Notes under the pieces: generated by a model
What the model was told of the DNA's origin: nothing
The model's input: only the letters and a program-made list of their open reading frames with translations
Databases searched by the model: none
Shown: positions 41,906-50,829 of the stretch, one piece after another
Position numbering within the stretch: the first letter of the stretch is position 1
How the letters are laid out: each line of letters opens with the position of its first letter
Origin: Nesterenkonia haasae
GTDB taxonomy: Bacteria > Actinomycetota > Actinomycetes > Actinomycetales > Micrococcaceae
Assembly: GCF_010119385.1 (NCBI RefSeq)
Contig: NZ_VFIE01000017.1
Coordinates: 69,789-133,788 of the forward strand
DNA length: 64,000 nt
Reading direction: 5' to 3'
Made by a program: the position numbers and the translations under genes

Positions 41906-43597
41906 TCAGTTAGCGCGTGGCGGCGAGAAGCCGGGAGAGTCCCGCCCGACGATATCCAATGCCTCCAGCTTCACGTACTCATTGGCGGCAAGAGTCAGGT
42001 CGACGGCGCGGCCGTCCCAACTGAGTCGTCCAGTAACCGACCGGGGGGTCGAACAGGTCACTGTCGTGGGAGCCCCTGCGGCATTGACAGTCACTCTCCA
42101 TCCGCGGGGGAAGTTCAGATGCTCTGACCCGTTGCGGAACACCACGACCTCGTGGTCATCGGCAGCGAGTTCATAGCGCACGCCTGCAACGGCTCGGGAG
42201 TACGCGACAGCTTGGGCGGCTGCCGAAGCCCCGGCGGCACTTGTTGAATTGCCATGGGATGGATCCAGGCGGGTTGGGGCAAGACCGTTGAAGGCGACCT
42301 CCCCAGATGGCATTGGCAAAATCCCGAAAGTGCGTTCTACAGTGTCGAGCATCCAAAGGATTGAGGGGGAGTAGGTGCTGGTGAACCCTGCGGCCCCACT
42401 CCAAGGATCGATGCCCTGTGGAAAGCGGTCAGCTGTGGTCAGGGCGGCGAGGAGGTCTTTGTTCACCACATGCAATTCGGCCAGTCGCCCGTGGTGTTCG
42501 AAGGCATGTGGGGCCCGCAGCTGGGTGAGGAAATGGACGGGTCCTGCCCACGAATTTCGTGTGTGGTCCCCGTCGTACCGGGGGTCAGAGAGCGAAATGG
42601 TGGTGAATCCATAGTGGGATAAAAAGTGTGCTGAGTTCATGACATACCGTTCCAAAGCATGTGTGAAGAAATCCGCGTCGCCGATTTCGCAGGCGAGTAC
42701 GCGCAGCAGCACATCAGATGCGACTTTGACTGGAGCGTCATGAGCGTCGAGATCGTAGAAAGTCCCGTCGGTCTCGTCATAACAGTGCTGGAAGAGCGCC
42801 TCGACGGAAGCCTCGGCCTTAGCTTCCCAAGGATGCGGATCTTCCTCGAGCTCTGCTGCGATGAGAGCAAGGTATCGCCGCTGACAGGCTACATTCGCAG
42901 TGAGGTCCGGGGCGAGGAACGGAGCGGTGGAGGCCTCTGGATCGCAAAGGGCGGCATCGTCCCGGAAGCAGCGGTCGGGAACGAACCAGAACCGCGGGGA
43001 GAGATCATGACCGGTGTCGAAGGTGCAGAAAGCCTCCACACAGCCGGTACCCCGTGTGTTCCGATAGGTGCTCAGCCACTCGTCGTAGCGAATCATGGCG
43101 ATGTACATCTGGCGTAACCACTGCACGTCGGCGCCCGAATCGAGGGTTTGCCGGTGCAGCTGATAGTGATTCCATACCGAACGTGCAAGCGGGGTAACGA
43201 TTTGAATCTGGCTGAAGGCGGGACCGTCGGCAGTGACCTTATAGGGGATGAGACCGTCGGCGCGTTGATGCGTGGCGTAGATGCGAAATGTCTCAGTAGC
43301 GGTACGGGGTGCAAAACGAGATAACACTTCGGTATTGATAGTTCCGGTGGATTCGATCCACGTACCGGCGTAGACGCCCCCTTCATTGAGCACTGGGGGA
43401 GAACCCGCCAGCGGGCGGATGCACTGCTGCAGCTCTGCAAGAGCCTGGTGCCACCGGTCTTCCATCATCCCTCCGACTGCAGCGAAGCCGACACCGGAGG
43501 CTTCTATTTGCGCTGCGACTTCACTGGAGAGGTCAGCCCGTGTCCACGAGGGCTTAGCACTGCGGAGCTGCTCCAATGCTGTCTGAGTGGCTGACAT
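41906..43597 (-). CDS. (alpha/alpha)6-barrel glycosidase, MGH/GH63-like
   Basis: 563 residues from ATG ending at 43597, with GGAAAGAG upstream (the longer frame to 43663 runs through the hairpin). Trp-, Asp- and Glu-rich motifs of the GH63/mannosylglycerate-hydrolase-like clan: HQRADGLIPYKV, FDTGHDLSPRFWFVPD, DDAALCDPE, HTRNSWAGPVHFL and YSPSILWML. A small beta-sandwich closes the C-terminus. No signal peptide. Together with GH43 it would digest the imported sugar. Exact substrate unknown. Confidence 0.75.
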   Translation of the reverse strand: MSATQTALEQLRSAKPSWTRADLSSEVAAQIEASGVGFAAVGGMMEDRWHQALAELQQCIRPLAGSPPVLNEGGVYAGTWIESTGTINTEVLSRFAPRTATETFRIYATHQRADGLIPYKVTADGPAFSQIQIVTPLARSVWNHYQLHRQTLDSGADVQWLRQMYIAMIRYDEWLSTYRNTRGTGCVEAFCTFDTGHDLSPRFWFVPDRCFRDDAALCDPEASTAPFLAPDLTANVACQRRYLALIAAELEEDPHPWEAKAEASVEALFQHCYDETDGTFYDLDAHDAPVKVASDVLLRVLACEIGDADFFTHALERYVMNSAHFLSHYGFTTISLSDPRYDGDHTRNSWAGPVHFLTQLRAPHAFEHHGRLAELHVVNKDLLAALTTADRFPQGIDPWSGAAGFTSTYSPSILWMLDTVERTFGILPMPSGEVAFNGLAPTRLDPSHGNSTSAAGASAAAQAVAYSRAVAGVRYELAADDHEVVVFRNGSEHLNFPRGWRVTVNAAGAPTTVTCSTPRSVTGRLSWDGRAVDLTLAANEYVKLEALDIVGRDSPGFSPPRAN

Positions 43598-43640
43598 AGT
43601 TCTCTTTCCGATAAAGATCTGCCGCTGTTTATTGTGTGGG

Positions 43641-43687
43641 CACGGTTGTGCGGGTGACTCCAATCAGGAATCACCCGCACAACCGTG
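43641..43687. terminator. 17-bp perfect hairpin after the solute-binding-protein gene
   Basis: CACGGTTGTGCGGGTGA and TCACCCGCACAACCGTG form a perfect 17-bp stem with a 13-nt loop. It lies between the binding-protein stop (43715) and the glycosidase start (43597). No long U-run follows. It may attenuate downstream genes or protect the 3' end of the binding-protein message. Confidence 0.75.
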
Positions 43688-43714
43688 GAGACTGGCTGTT
43701 ACGTCAGAGAATGC

Positions 43715-45034
43715 TCATTCGCCCTGTTCGAGGGCGTTCTCCATGTAGTCCATCCACTCCTGGACACCCTCATCGACCGTGGAGTTGCCGAAAAGGATGT
43801 CGGACTCAATTCGCTGGGAGAGCGCGTTCATCTCCGCACCACCTGCTGGCTGTGGTGGAGCAACCACTCCCTGCTCCAGGACCTCCTGGATATAAGCAGC
43901 TGCCTCTGAGTTGATGGGATCCAGCAAGGGTTCGACAACCTCGAGCATTTCAGGGTTGAAGGGCAGACCGCGGTCATCTTGGAGAATCTCAGCAGCCTCC
44001 TCATCGTTCAAGATGAAGTCCAGGAGCATAGCTGCGGCCTGAGGCTCTTCAGTGTTGGCATTGATGGACCAGAACTGTGAAGGGAGGACAGCGACACCGG
44101 GATTGTCCGTCTCAGTCGGTGGTAGCCTCATGCTGACCTCATCATCACCCAAAGCTTGGGTGTAGGGGGTCATCTGGTTGCTGTAGCTAAAGACCATCGC
44201 TGCTTGACGCGTTCCGAACAGGGACTGGTCTGGCGTCACATTGTGGTACTCCACCACCACGGAAGGATCTGGCACCCCGTCGTTTTCCACCAGGTCGAGC
44301 TCTAGTTCGTACCAACTGGCCAGTTCTTCTTCGGTGACGGCGAGCTCCCCATCCCAGTTGTACAAGCCGAGGTCGTTGAGCTGAGCGGTGTATGTGGAAA
44401 TGATGTCTTGAATCCGCAGATCCAAGCCGAGGGCGTCGTCGTGGTTGGCTGAGATTTCTCCCGCCGCCTCTACGAACTCGTCCCAGCCCCAGTCCTCATC
44501 AGGAACCTCGACCCCCGCTTCCTCGAAAATAGTTTCGTTGATGAGCAGACCGATGGCGTTACCGCCTGTGGGCAGCCCGTAAAGCGTGTCATCGACGACC
44601 GCGTTCGTCACCATGAAGTCCTCATAGGGATCCAAGTCCACATGCTCACTGACCTCTTCAAGATCCAGAAGCATGCCGGCACCCCCGTATTCCTGAGGCA
44701 TAGCACCACCCAAGGTGAACAGGTCGGTTCCGCCCCCGGCAGCGAAGTCAGTGGAGAGACGATCGAAGAGGTCCTCGGGATCGCCGGTGGGTTGAGACTG
44801 AATGGTGATGTTCGGGTGGCGTTCTTCAAAGATGTCGAACACCTCGCTAGTGAGCTGGGCACGTTCGTCGTTGCCCCACCACGCTACGGTGAGCTCGATT
44901 TCGCGATCTTCATCGTATTCTTCAGCGGCAGTACCGTTCCCTCCTCCTCCGCCGCAGGCCGACAGGACCAACGCGCCGCTGAGAACAGTTGCGAATGCTG
45001 CGCGCCTTTTTACAGATACCGAAGTGAACCTCAT
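43715..45034 (-). CDS. Carbohydrate ABC transporter solute-binding lipoprotein
   Basis: 439 residues. Lipoprotein signal peptide 1-26 with lipobox LSAC and Cys27, followed by a Gly linker. Then an extracellular-solute-binding family 1 fold (ELTVAWWGNDERAQLTSEVF, GLPTGGNAIGLLINETIFEEAG). Start ATG ending at 45034 with GGAAAGAGG upstream. First gene of the LacI-controlled sugar operon; captures the sugar for the permeases at 37698-39597. Confidence 0.92.
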   Translation of the reverse strand: MRFTSVSVKRRAAFATVLSGALVLSACGGGGGNGTAAEEYDEDREIELTVAWWGNDERAQLTSEVFDIFEERHPNITIQSQPTGDPEDLFDRLSTDFAAGGGTDLFTLGGAMPQEYGGAGMLLDLEEVSEHVDLDPYEDFMVTNAVVDDTLYGLPTGGNAIGLLINETIFEEAGVEVPDEDWGWDEFVEAAGEISANHDDALGLDLRIQDIISTYTAQLNDLGLYNWDGELAVTEEELASWYELELDLVENDGVPDPSVVVEYHNVTPDQSLFGTRQAAMVFSYSNQMTPYTQALGDDEVSMRLPPTETDNPGVAVLPSQFWSINANTEEPQAAAMLLDFILNDEEAAEILQDDRGLPFNPEMLEVVEPLLDPINSEAAAYIQEVLEQGVVAPPQPAGGAEMNALSQRIESDILFGNSTVDEGVQEWMDYMENALEQGE

Positions 45035-45136
45035 GGATCTGCCTCTTTCCAAAATTGTGGCGGCCGTCGAAATCGGCCGCCTCCTCAACGGTGCGTGCTA
45101 CTCGACATGCGGGCAGCGAGGTGACTCAGTCGGTCT

Positions 45137-45152
45137 GAGAAACCGCTTTCTC
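45137..45152. promoter_or_regulatory. LacI operator at the binding-protein promoter
   Basis: GAGAAACCGCTTTCTC palindrome just downstream of the predicted start of transcription. It would block early elongation when occupied. Confidence 0.8.
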
Positions 45153-45163
45153 ACCATGAAACG

Positions 45164-45192
45164 ATGATATGAGCTGCATCACAAGGTGTCAA
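45164..45192 (-). promoter_or_regulatory. Sigma-A-type promoter of the binding-protein operon
   Basis: On the minus strand, -35 TTGACA (45192-45187) and -10 TATCAT (45169-45164), spacing 17 bp. Flanking bases resemble the permease promoter at 39649-39677. Confidence 0.72.
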
Positions 45193-45204
45193 TGTGCGGG
45201 AACT

Positions 45205-46230
45205 TCAGCGAGGTGAGGACTGTGGCGCCGCGGTGGAGGACCGGACCTCGAGACGCGGTTGAAAGACCACATCATGGGCAGGTTCTTGTCCTTTGATAAG
45301 GGCCCGGAGTCGGTACCATGCCTGGATTCCAAGTTCTTCGTGCGGCACTGAGGCGGTCGTCAGCGGTGGCGCGATGTACCTGGCGAAGGGGATATCGTCG
45401 AACCCTGCTACGGAGATATCTTCGGGGACGCTCCGCCCCTGATCTTGGAGGCCGCCGATCAGCCCGATGGCCACGAGATCGTTGAAGGCGAGTACTGCAC
45501 TGACTTCCGCCCGCAGGACGCTGTCGACAGCCTCGAAACCATCCTGGCTGCTTGCGCCCCCCGCGACCTCGATAACTCCAGTCTCTGGATGCCTGTCACG
45601 GAAACTGCGAATACCGGCGCGACGGTGTTCGTTGGACGCGCTGTGGGCAGGTCCGCTGACATAGGCGATTCGCCGGTGGCCCAGGTCGTGGAGGTGTTCG
45701 AGCAGGGACCTGATGCCGGAGTAATAGTCCACGTTGAGTGTAGGAACTGCTCCGCCGCCGGAACGGTTGATGAGCACCATAGGCTGCAGTGCCGGGGCCA
45801 AGCCGCTGAGTTCCTCCTGGTCCATTCGCGGAGCGCACAGGACCAGTGCATCACAACGCCGCCGAACCTCTCGGGCGAGCAGTGGCTCCTCAGAGACGGA
45901 TTCGGCAGAATCTCCGATGAGTACCCGGTAGCCGTCGTCACCTGCGGTAGCACTGAGTCCGGACAAAATCGTCTGGAAGGCTGGGTTGCGAAGGTCAGGT
46001 GCGACAAAGGCGACCGCCTGGGTGTGTCCCAGAGCGAGGCTTCGCGCGGAGTAGCTGGGGGAATAGTCCAGTCTGGCAGCGGCCTGAAGTACTCGCTCTG
46101 CGATCTCATCGGCCCCGACGAATCTGCCGTTCATTACCCGTGAGACCGTCGCCGGAGAAACTCCTGCTTCAGTCGCCACCTGGGCGATGGTAGGCGCTCC
46201 GTGTGACTTTCCGTTTCGCTTTCGCGGCAC
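45205..46230 (-). CDS. LacI family regulator
   Basis: 341 residues from GTG ending at 46230. LacI helix-turn-helix near the N-terminus (TIAQVATEAGVSPATVSRVMNG) with hinge helix PSYSARSLA, then a periplasmic-binding-protein-like sugar sensor. The frame is open to 46344, but the extra 38 residues are not family-like. It is upstream of the binding-protein operon and has its own palindrome at 46401. Probable local regulator of all four GAAAnCGnTTTC sites. Confidence 0.9.
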   Translation of the reverse strand: MPRKRNGKSHGAPTIAQVATEAGVSPATVSRVMNGRFVGADEIAERVLQAAARLDYSPSYSARSLALGHTQAVAFVAPDLRNPAFQTILSGLSATAGDDGYRVLIGDSAESVSEEPLLAREVRRRCDALVLCAPRMDQEELSGLAPALQPMVLINRSGGGAVPTLNVDYYSGIRSLLEHLHDLGHRRIAYVSGPAHSASNEHRRAGIRSFRDRHPETGVIEVAGGASSQDGFEAVDSVLRAEVSAVLAFNDLVAIGLIGGLQDQGRSVPEDISVAGFDDIPFARYIAPPLTTASVPHEELGIQAWYRLRALIKGQEPAHDVVFQPRLEVRSSTAAPQSSPR

Positions 46231-46400
46231 CTTCGTTACATCCTCACCATTGGTGCCGCATGAGCCCTGAGCGGTCACAGAAGTAGGCCCACTGACCGTC
46301 GGTGAAGGTGAGCACACCAATCGGGTGCCCGAAGCTTCCAGCAATCGAGAGTTGCATCTACCGCCCCTTTGCGTGTGTCATCGCTACGCCTCGCCCTGCT

Positions 46401-46414
46401 AGAAAGCGCTTTCT
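46401..46414. promoter_or_regulatory. LacI autoregulatory operator
   Basis: AGAAAGCGCTTTCT, perfect 14-bp palindrome 170 bp upstream of the lacI start. Fits autoregulation. Confidence 0.75.
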
Positions 46415-46513
46415 CAGTCTAGACCTCGGGGGGTGGCTGCTCAAGTGAAGCATAAGGGGATTGGCGAAAGCAGGTCCGAATTTCCCTTCATCGCCGCATG
46501 AGGCGGATTCTAT

Positions 46514-47668
46514 TCAGGACGGACGGCTGTTGAGCCGGCTAGCTTGATGCAACATGTGATTGCGTTCAGCCAGGTTCGAGGCTTTGGTTGCCGCCTGAGC
46601 GTAGAGTCGGGCGGCTTCGGTCAGGTCACCGCGCATCTCATGGAGGTAGGCTGCCGTTGCAGAGTGACGCGGCAACGAGTCGGGAAGGCGGTCGAGCTCG
46701 GCTAGGCCCGCCCCAGGGCTCTCCGCGTGCCCCCGGGCGACGGCACGATTGAGCCGAGCTACTGGACTGCTTACGAGTCCTACCAGCTCGTCGTACCATT
46801 CAAGAATCTGTATCCAGTCGGTCTCTTGCGCAGTCTGCGCGTCCGCGTGCAGTGCCGCAATTGCCGCCTGTGCCTGATACTCACCTAGCTGATCGCGGCT
46901 CAATGCGCGCTGCAGTACCGCGGTGCCTTCGCTGATCAATGACCTGTCCCACAGCGTGCGATCTTGAAGAGGGAGTGGAATCAGACTGCCGTCTGCAGCA
47001 GTGCGTGCCGGACGCCGGGCAGTTGTGAGCAGCATGAGGGCAAGCAGTCCCTGCGCCTCTGGGTGGTGGGTCAACCCAGCAAGCTGTCGCATCAGTCGGA
47101 TAGCTTCCACGACGAGGTCAACATCTCCGGAGTATCCCTCATTGAAGATCAGATACAGCACTTTGAGGACCGTGATGACGCCGCCGGGTTCAGTGAAACG
47201 GGCTCCAGCCAGTTTTCGCTTGGCTCGAGTGATGCGTTGAGCCATGGTCCGCTCGGGCACCATATAAGCCTGGGCAATCTGACCAGTGGTGAGTCCGCCG
47301 ACTGCGCGCAGCGTCAGTGCTACTGCAGAGGACGGCGACAGTGCGGGATGCGCACACCGCATATAGAGCCACAGTGTGTCATCGGTAGCAGGTGCAGGAA
47401 TCGCAGCGGGTTCCGCATGAACAATGTCTTCCCGGCGGCGTCGGGCCGCGTCGGAGCGAACTGCGTCGAGGAATTTTTTCCAAGCCACCGAAATGAGCCA
47501 AGCTTTGGCGTCTTTCGGCGGTTGCCGGGGCCAATGCCGAACGGCTTCAACGAGAGCCTCTTGCACTGCGTCTTCGGCGGTGGCGAAGTCGGCCCCACGG
47601 TGGATGAGAGCACTCAGGACCTGGGGAACCAGCTCCCGCAGCATGGTCTCATCCACCACAGGTGCCAT
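46514..47668 (-). CDS. ECF sigma factor, ECF42-type with TPR-like C-terminus
   Basis: 384 residues. Sigma region 2 at about 15-75 (TAEDAVQEALVEAVRHWP, PKDAKAWLISVAWKKFLD) and region 4 at about 110-165 (LTTGQIAQAYMVPERTMAQRITRAKRKL). A long C-terminal domain (about 180-384, DUF6596/TPR-like) follows, as in the ECF42 group. Group members pair with DGPF/YCII proteins, as here. Its start lies 5 bp after the DGPF gene stop. No anti-sigma factor is visible; the C-terminal domain probably controls activity. Confidence 0.9.
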   Translation of the reverse strand: MAPVVDETMLRELVPQVLSALIHRGADFATAEDAVQEALVEAVRHWPRQPPKDAKAWLISVAWKKFLDAVRSDAARRRREDIVHAEPAAIPAPATDDTLWLYMRCAHPALSPSSAVALTLRAVGGLTTGQIAQAYMVPERTMAQRITRAKRKLAGARFTEPGGVITVLKVLYLIFNEGYSGDVDLVVEAIRLMRQLAGLTHHPEAQGLLALMLLTTARRPARTAADGSLIPLPLQDRTLWDRSLISEGTAVLQRALSRDQLGEYQAQAAIAALHADAQTAQETDWIQILEWYDELVGLVSSPVARLNRAVARGHAESPGAGLAELDRLPDSLPRHSATAAYLHEMRGDLTEAARLYAQAATKASNLAERNHMLHQASRLNSRPS

Positions 47669-47673
47669 GGGCC

Positions 47674-48081
47674 TCAGTCGGTGCTCGCTGGGGCGTCGGT
47701 GAGGAACGGCCGCAATTCCAGCCACTCGTGAATCGCTCTGCCGCCGGCTCCCGGCGCGGCCGAGAGCTCCCCGGCCAGTTCCACCGCTCGGTCATAGGTG
47801 TCGACGTCAATGATCATCCACCCTGCGACGAGGTCTTTAGTTTCGGCAAAGGGCCCGTCAGTCACTGGTGGGCGTCCCTCACCGGCAGATCGGACCCACA
47901 CGCCGTCGGGCGCGAGCGCCTGACTGTCAACGTACTCCCCGGAATGCTCGAGGCGATCGGCGAAGTCATTCATGTACTGGATATGGGCAGAGAGTTCCTC
48001 GGGCGCCCACTGATCCATTGGGACGTTATTGACTGCCTCGGGGGCGCCGCGGTAGTGCTTCAGCAGCAGGTATTTGGCCAT
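47674..48081 (-). CDS. YCII-related DGPF-domain protein
   Basis: 135 residues with the signature DGPFAETKD followed by GWMIIDVD. Encoded just upstream of the ECF42 sigma factor, the standard arrangement. Ferredoxin-like fold; exact role unknown, possibly enzymatic or sensory. Confidence 0.9.
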   Translation of the reverse strand: MAKYLLLKHYRGAPEAVNNVPMDQWAPEELSAHIQYMNDFADRLEHSGEYVDSQALAPDGVWVRSAGEGRPPVTDGPFAETKDLVAGWMIIDVDTYDRAVELAGELSAAPGAGGRAIHEWLELRPFLTDAPASTD

Positions 48082-48207
48082 GATGTACTCCTTTAGTCTC
48101 CGCGCAGCCGGTGTGCTGCGTCCATAGCTAGGACGGAGCCGGTTCTACGATTTCGACATTTAGCATGAAAACACTTCCGTGAGACGCCATCCTGGAGCAG
48201 GAGAGGC

Positions 48208-48510
48208 TCATGGTCGCAGAGGTGAGCCGTCCACATCGTATTGAAATCCGCTCATCTCGCCAGAGAGTAAGGGCATTGCTTCGGCGATTGCCTCCCGGAC
48301 CGACGTGAGTTGAAGCGACTGCTGGTGTGCATTCGCGGAGATCCACAGCTCCATCACGAACACAGTGTCGGGCTGGTCCTGCGACGTTCCCACCTCATAG
48401 AGCAGGCATCCGGCTTCAGCCAGAGCTGGGTTTGGCCTGGTGAGGATGGCCACCACAGCCTCCTGTTGGCCGGGTTGTGTCCCCAGTGTTCCCACGTTTG
48501 CGAAGGTCAT
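48208..48510 (-). CDS. Antibiotic biosynthesis monooxygenase-domain protein
   Basis: 100 residues with the ABM/YgiN fold (GTLGTQPGQQEAVVAIL, GCLLYEVGTSQDQPDTVFVMELW). Possible quinol monooxygenase. It lies 9 bp after the TetR gene on the same strand, so probably co-transcribed and regulated with it. Confidence 0.85.
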   Translation of the reverse strand: MTFANVGTLGTQPGQQEAVVAILTRPNPALAEAGCLLYEVGTSQDQPDTVFVMELWISANAHQQSLQLTSVREAIAEAMPLLSGEMSGFQYDVDGSPLRP

Positions 48511-48519
48511 GAGGTGAAT

Positions 48520-49116
48520 CTAGCGCTTTGGGCCACCGAGTGGAAGAGCCACTGAGGCATCGATGAGTCCGTCGAGGACCTCATGTGCCGCATCGCGGTC
48601 GGCAGCGCCACCTTCAACTATCCAGAGCGCGGCCTCGTTCATCGCCCCGGAGAGCTGGGCTGTGGTGGCTTCCAGCAGGTGCTTGGCTGCTCCCGCGGCT
48701 TCCAGAGCTTCGCGCAGATGTACTACAGAATTTTCGGAGTCCATTCTGCGCCATTGGGACCAGCCCAGAACTGTAGGCGCCTCAGTCAGCAGGATGCGGG
48801 CTGCAGATTCGGCGGTGATGGCGTCGAGAAACGCATGGCATCCTGCGCGCAACTGCGTGATGGGCGACTCGCCCGAGGCTTCCGCCGTGGTGACGATGAC
48901 ATCGGCGACTCTGCTCTGCAGGCTCTCGACTGTTGCTGTGAAGAGTCCGAGCTTGTTGCTGTAGTGGTGATAGACCGCCCCGCGAGTGACATGAGCTCGT
49001 TGCGCGACGTCGTCTACGGAAACTGCTGAGAAGCCGCGTTCGGAGTAGAGGTCTATTGCCGCGCTCAGAATGGCTTGTGCGGTCTGAGCGGCGGCGGTTG
49101 CACTTGCGCGGGGCAT
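48520..49116 (-). CDS. TetR family regulator
   Basis: 198 residues from ATG ending at 49116 (GGAAG upstream; the frame extends to 49137). HTH at about 15-60 (AVSVDDVAQRAHVTRGAVYHHYSNKLGLF). Divergent from a VOC gene across a symmetric CCTTTACGTAC...GTACGTAAAGG region. Likely controls that gene, itself and the monooxygenase downstream. Confidence 0.9.
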   Translation of the reverse strand: MPRASATAAAQTAQAILSAAIDLYSERGFSAVSVDDVAQRAHVTRGAVYHHYSNKLGLFTATVESLQSRVADVIVTTAEASGESPITQLRAGCHAFLDAITAESAARILLTEAPTVLGWSQWRRMDSENSVVHLREALEAAGAAKHLLEATTAQLSGAMNEAALWIVEGGAADRDAAHEVLDGLIDASVALPLGGPKR

Positions 49117-49124
49117 CGCATCTT

Positions 49125-49182
49125 CCTTTACGTACACAGAGTATGTATCCTTTGAGTGTTACATACCCATCGTACGTAAAGG
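49125..49182. promoter_or_regulatory. TetR operator region with nested dyads
   Basis: CCTTTACGTAC (49125-49135) pairs with GTACGTAAAGG (49172-49182). An inner GTATGTA/TACATAC pair lies between them. Located in the 75-bp divergent intergenic region. Confidence 0.65.
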
Positions 49183-49191
49183 ACCTCTGTC

Positions 49192-49602
49192 ATGGTGACG
49201 ACCTCGTTCTATCCCGTCCTAATGTCCTCTGATGTGCCTGCTGCCGCAGACTTCTACCGCGGACACTTGGGCTTCGAAACCGTCTACGACTCCTCCTGGT
49301 ATGTCAGCCTGCGGCTCGGAGCCTTCGAACTGGCGTTGCTCGCTCGTGAGCACGAAACTGTTCCTGCCAGTCATCAGGCGCTCCCGCAAGGTGTGATTCT
49401 CAACCTTGAAGTCGACGATGTCGACGCCTTCCATGAGCGGTTGAAGGCCATACCGAGCCTGCGGACTGTCCAGCCGCTGCGCAGTGAGGACTTCGGTCAG
49501 CGGCACTTTATTTTGGAAGGCCCGGATCGGGTCTTGATTGACGTGATCCAGCCCATAGAGCCCACCACCGAGTTTATGGATTCCTACCGCGAGCAGTTCT
49601 AG
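49192..49602 (+). CDS. VOC family (glyoxalase/bleomycin-resistance-like) protein
   Basis: 136 residues (VLMSSDVPAAADFYRGHLGFE, GVILNLEVDDVDAFHERL, HFILEGPDRVLIDVIQPIEP). Divergent from the TetR gene, so probably induced by the TetR ligand. May bind or detoxify an electrophile or antibiotic. Confidence 0.87.
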   Translation: MVTTSFYPVLMSSDVPAAADFYRGHLGFETVYDSSWYVSLRLGAFELALLAREHETVPASHQALPQGVILNLEVDDVDAFHERLKAIPSLRTVQPLRSEDFGQRHFILEGPDRVLIDVIQPIEPTTEFMDSYREQF

Positions 49603-49649
49603 CCTGACCGGCGCGACGCCGTCGGAGCAGCTCTACTTTCCGCCTTGTG

Positions 49650-50099
49650 TCAGGGAAAGCGGAGGGGGCCTTGCCCCGTGGTCCCCAGAACGTCGTCCGG
49701 ATTCGAATAGGGACATGCTTTGAGTGACAGGCAGCCGCAGCCGATGCAGTCTGAGAATCGGTCACGCAGGGCGGTGAGATGTTCGATCCTGTCGTTGAGG
49801 CTGTCGCGCCACTGGCGGGAGATGCGTGCCCAATCCTTCTTAGTCGGAACATCCTCATCCGGCAATTGATCCAGCGCATCCTTGATCCGCTCCAAGGAAA
49901 TCCCGACTCGCTGCGAGGCTCGGATGAACGCGATGACCCGCAGCACGTCCCGACGGTATTCGCGCCGGTTGCCCGACGTTCGGCGACTGGTGATCAATCC
50001 GAGGGACTCGTAGTAGTGCAGAGTCGAGACCGCCACTCCGGCTCGTTCGGCAACTTGACCCGGTTTCAGCCAGACCACACCTTCAGGTACTTGGGGCAT
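49650..50099 (-). CDS. soxR: SoxR, redox-sensing MerR-family activator
   Basis: 149 residues. MerR helix-turn-helix at about 12-50 (PGQVAERAGVAVSTLHYYESLGL), coiled coil, then the 2Fe-2S cysteines CIGCGC-x5-C (C-x2-C-x-C-x5-C), diagnostic for SoxR. Senses redox-cycling compounds. Divergent from a DsbA-QOR-MFS operon with a SoxR-type site between. Confidence 0.93.
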   Translation of the reverse strand: MPQVPEGVVWLKPGQVAERAGVAVSTLHYYESLGLITSRRTSGNRREYRRDVLRVIAFIRASQRVGISLERIKDALDQLPDEDVPTKKDWARISRQWRDSLNDRIEHLTALRDRFSDCIGCGCLSLKACPYSNPDDVLGTTGQGPLRFP

Positions 50100-50129
50100 G
50101 CAACTGAACCTCCGAGTCCGCCCTTGACG

Positions 50130-50143
50130 TCAAGTGAACTTGA
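50130..50143. promoter_or_regulatory. SoxR box
   Basis: TCAAGT-GA-ACTTGA dyad preceded by TTGACG, in the 91-bp soxR divergent region. Resembles the known SoxR half-sites (ACTTGA). Probably activates the oxidoreductase operon. Confidence 0.7.
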
Positions 50144-50190
50144 TGTAGTCGACTGTACATCAAGCATGCTCGACGAAGACGGAGGAAAAG

Positions 50191-50829
50191 ATGGTGGCAA
50201 TAGAGGTGTGGGCCGATGTGCGGTGCCCGTGGTGTTGGATCGTGTCGCGGCGGCTGCTGCGAGTCGCGGAGAGGTCTCATCACGAGGTGAGGGTGCGTCG
50301 TCGTAGTTTTCTCCTAGAACCGGCTGGTCCAGAGACTGCCGGGAAGCCCATAGCTGAGGAGGCGATGGCGACCTGGGGAATGTCAGCAAGGCAGTGGGAC
50401 GCTAAGCGAAGTCTGATCCACTCCCAAGCCAGAAGTGAAGGCTTGGAGATTGCACTCGACACTGCCCTGACATTCGACTCTAGACCTCTGCACCGGTTGT
50501 TGAAACTCGTAGCAGAGGCTGGGGAGAGCAGCCCTGACGCTGCTTGGGACGCAGCATTCGCCGCACATTTTCACGACAACGCAGATCTCAATGATCCAGC
50601 GGTGTTGAAGAGTCTGGCCATGTCCTGGGGGATCGACCTCCGCCAGGCTGAGCGTGCGGTATCGGGGCTGACTCACACACAGGCAGTTCTTGCTGATATC
50701 GCCGAAGCTCAACGGCTGAACATCACGTCAGTACCCACTCTTATTGCAACCAGCGGCCGACGTTTGGTGGGGAATGTCTCAACAGCCCGGCTGGACGAAT
50801 TTCTCACCAGTGAAGGAGCCGAGCAGTGA
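50191..50829 (+). CDS. DsbA-family (FrnE-like) oxidoreductase
   Basis: 212 residues, cytoplasmic, thioredoxin fold with an inserted helical domain. Active site CPWC at residues 12-15; cis-Pro in SVPTLIA. Similar to FrnE-type proteins active in disulfide or polyketide chemistry. First gene of the SoxR-linked operon; its stop overlaps the next start. Confidence 0.88.
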   Translation: MVAIEVWADVRCPWCWIVSRRLLRVAERSHHEVRVRRRSFLLEPAGPETAGKPIAEEAMATWGMSARQWDAKRSLIHSQARSEGLEIALDTALTFDSRPLHRLLKLVAEAGESSPDAAWDAAFAAHFHDNADLNDPAVLKSLAMSWGIDLRQAERAVSGLTHTQAVLADIAEAQRLNITSVPTLIATSGRRLVGNVSTARLDEFLTSEGAEQ

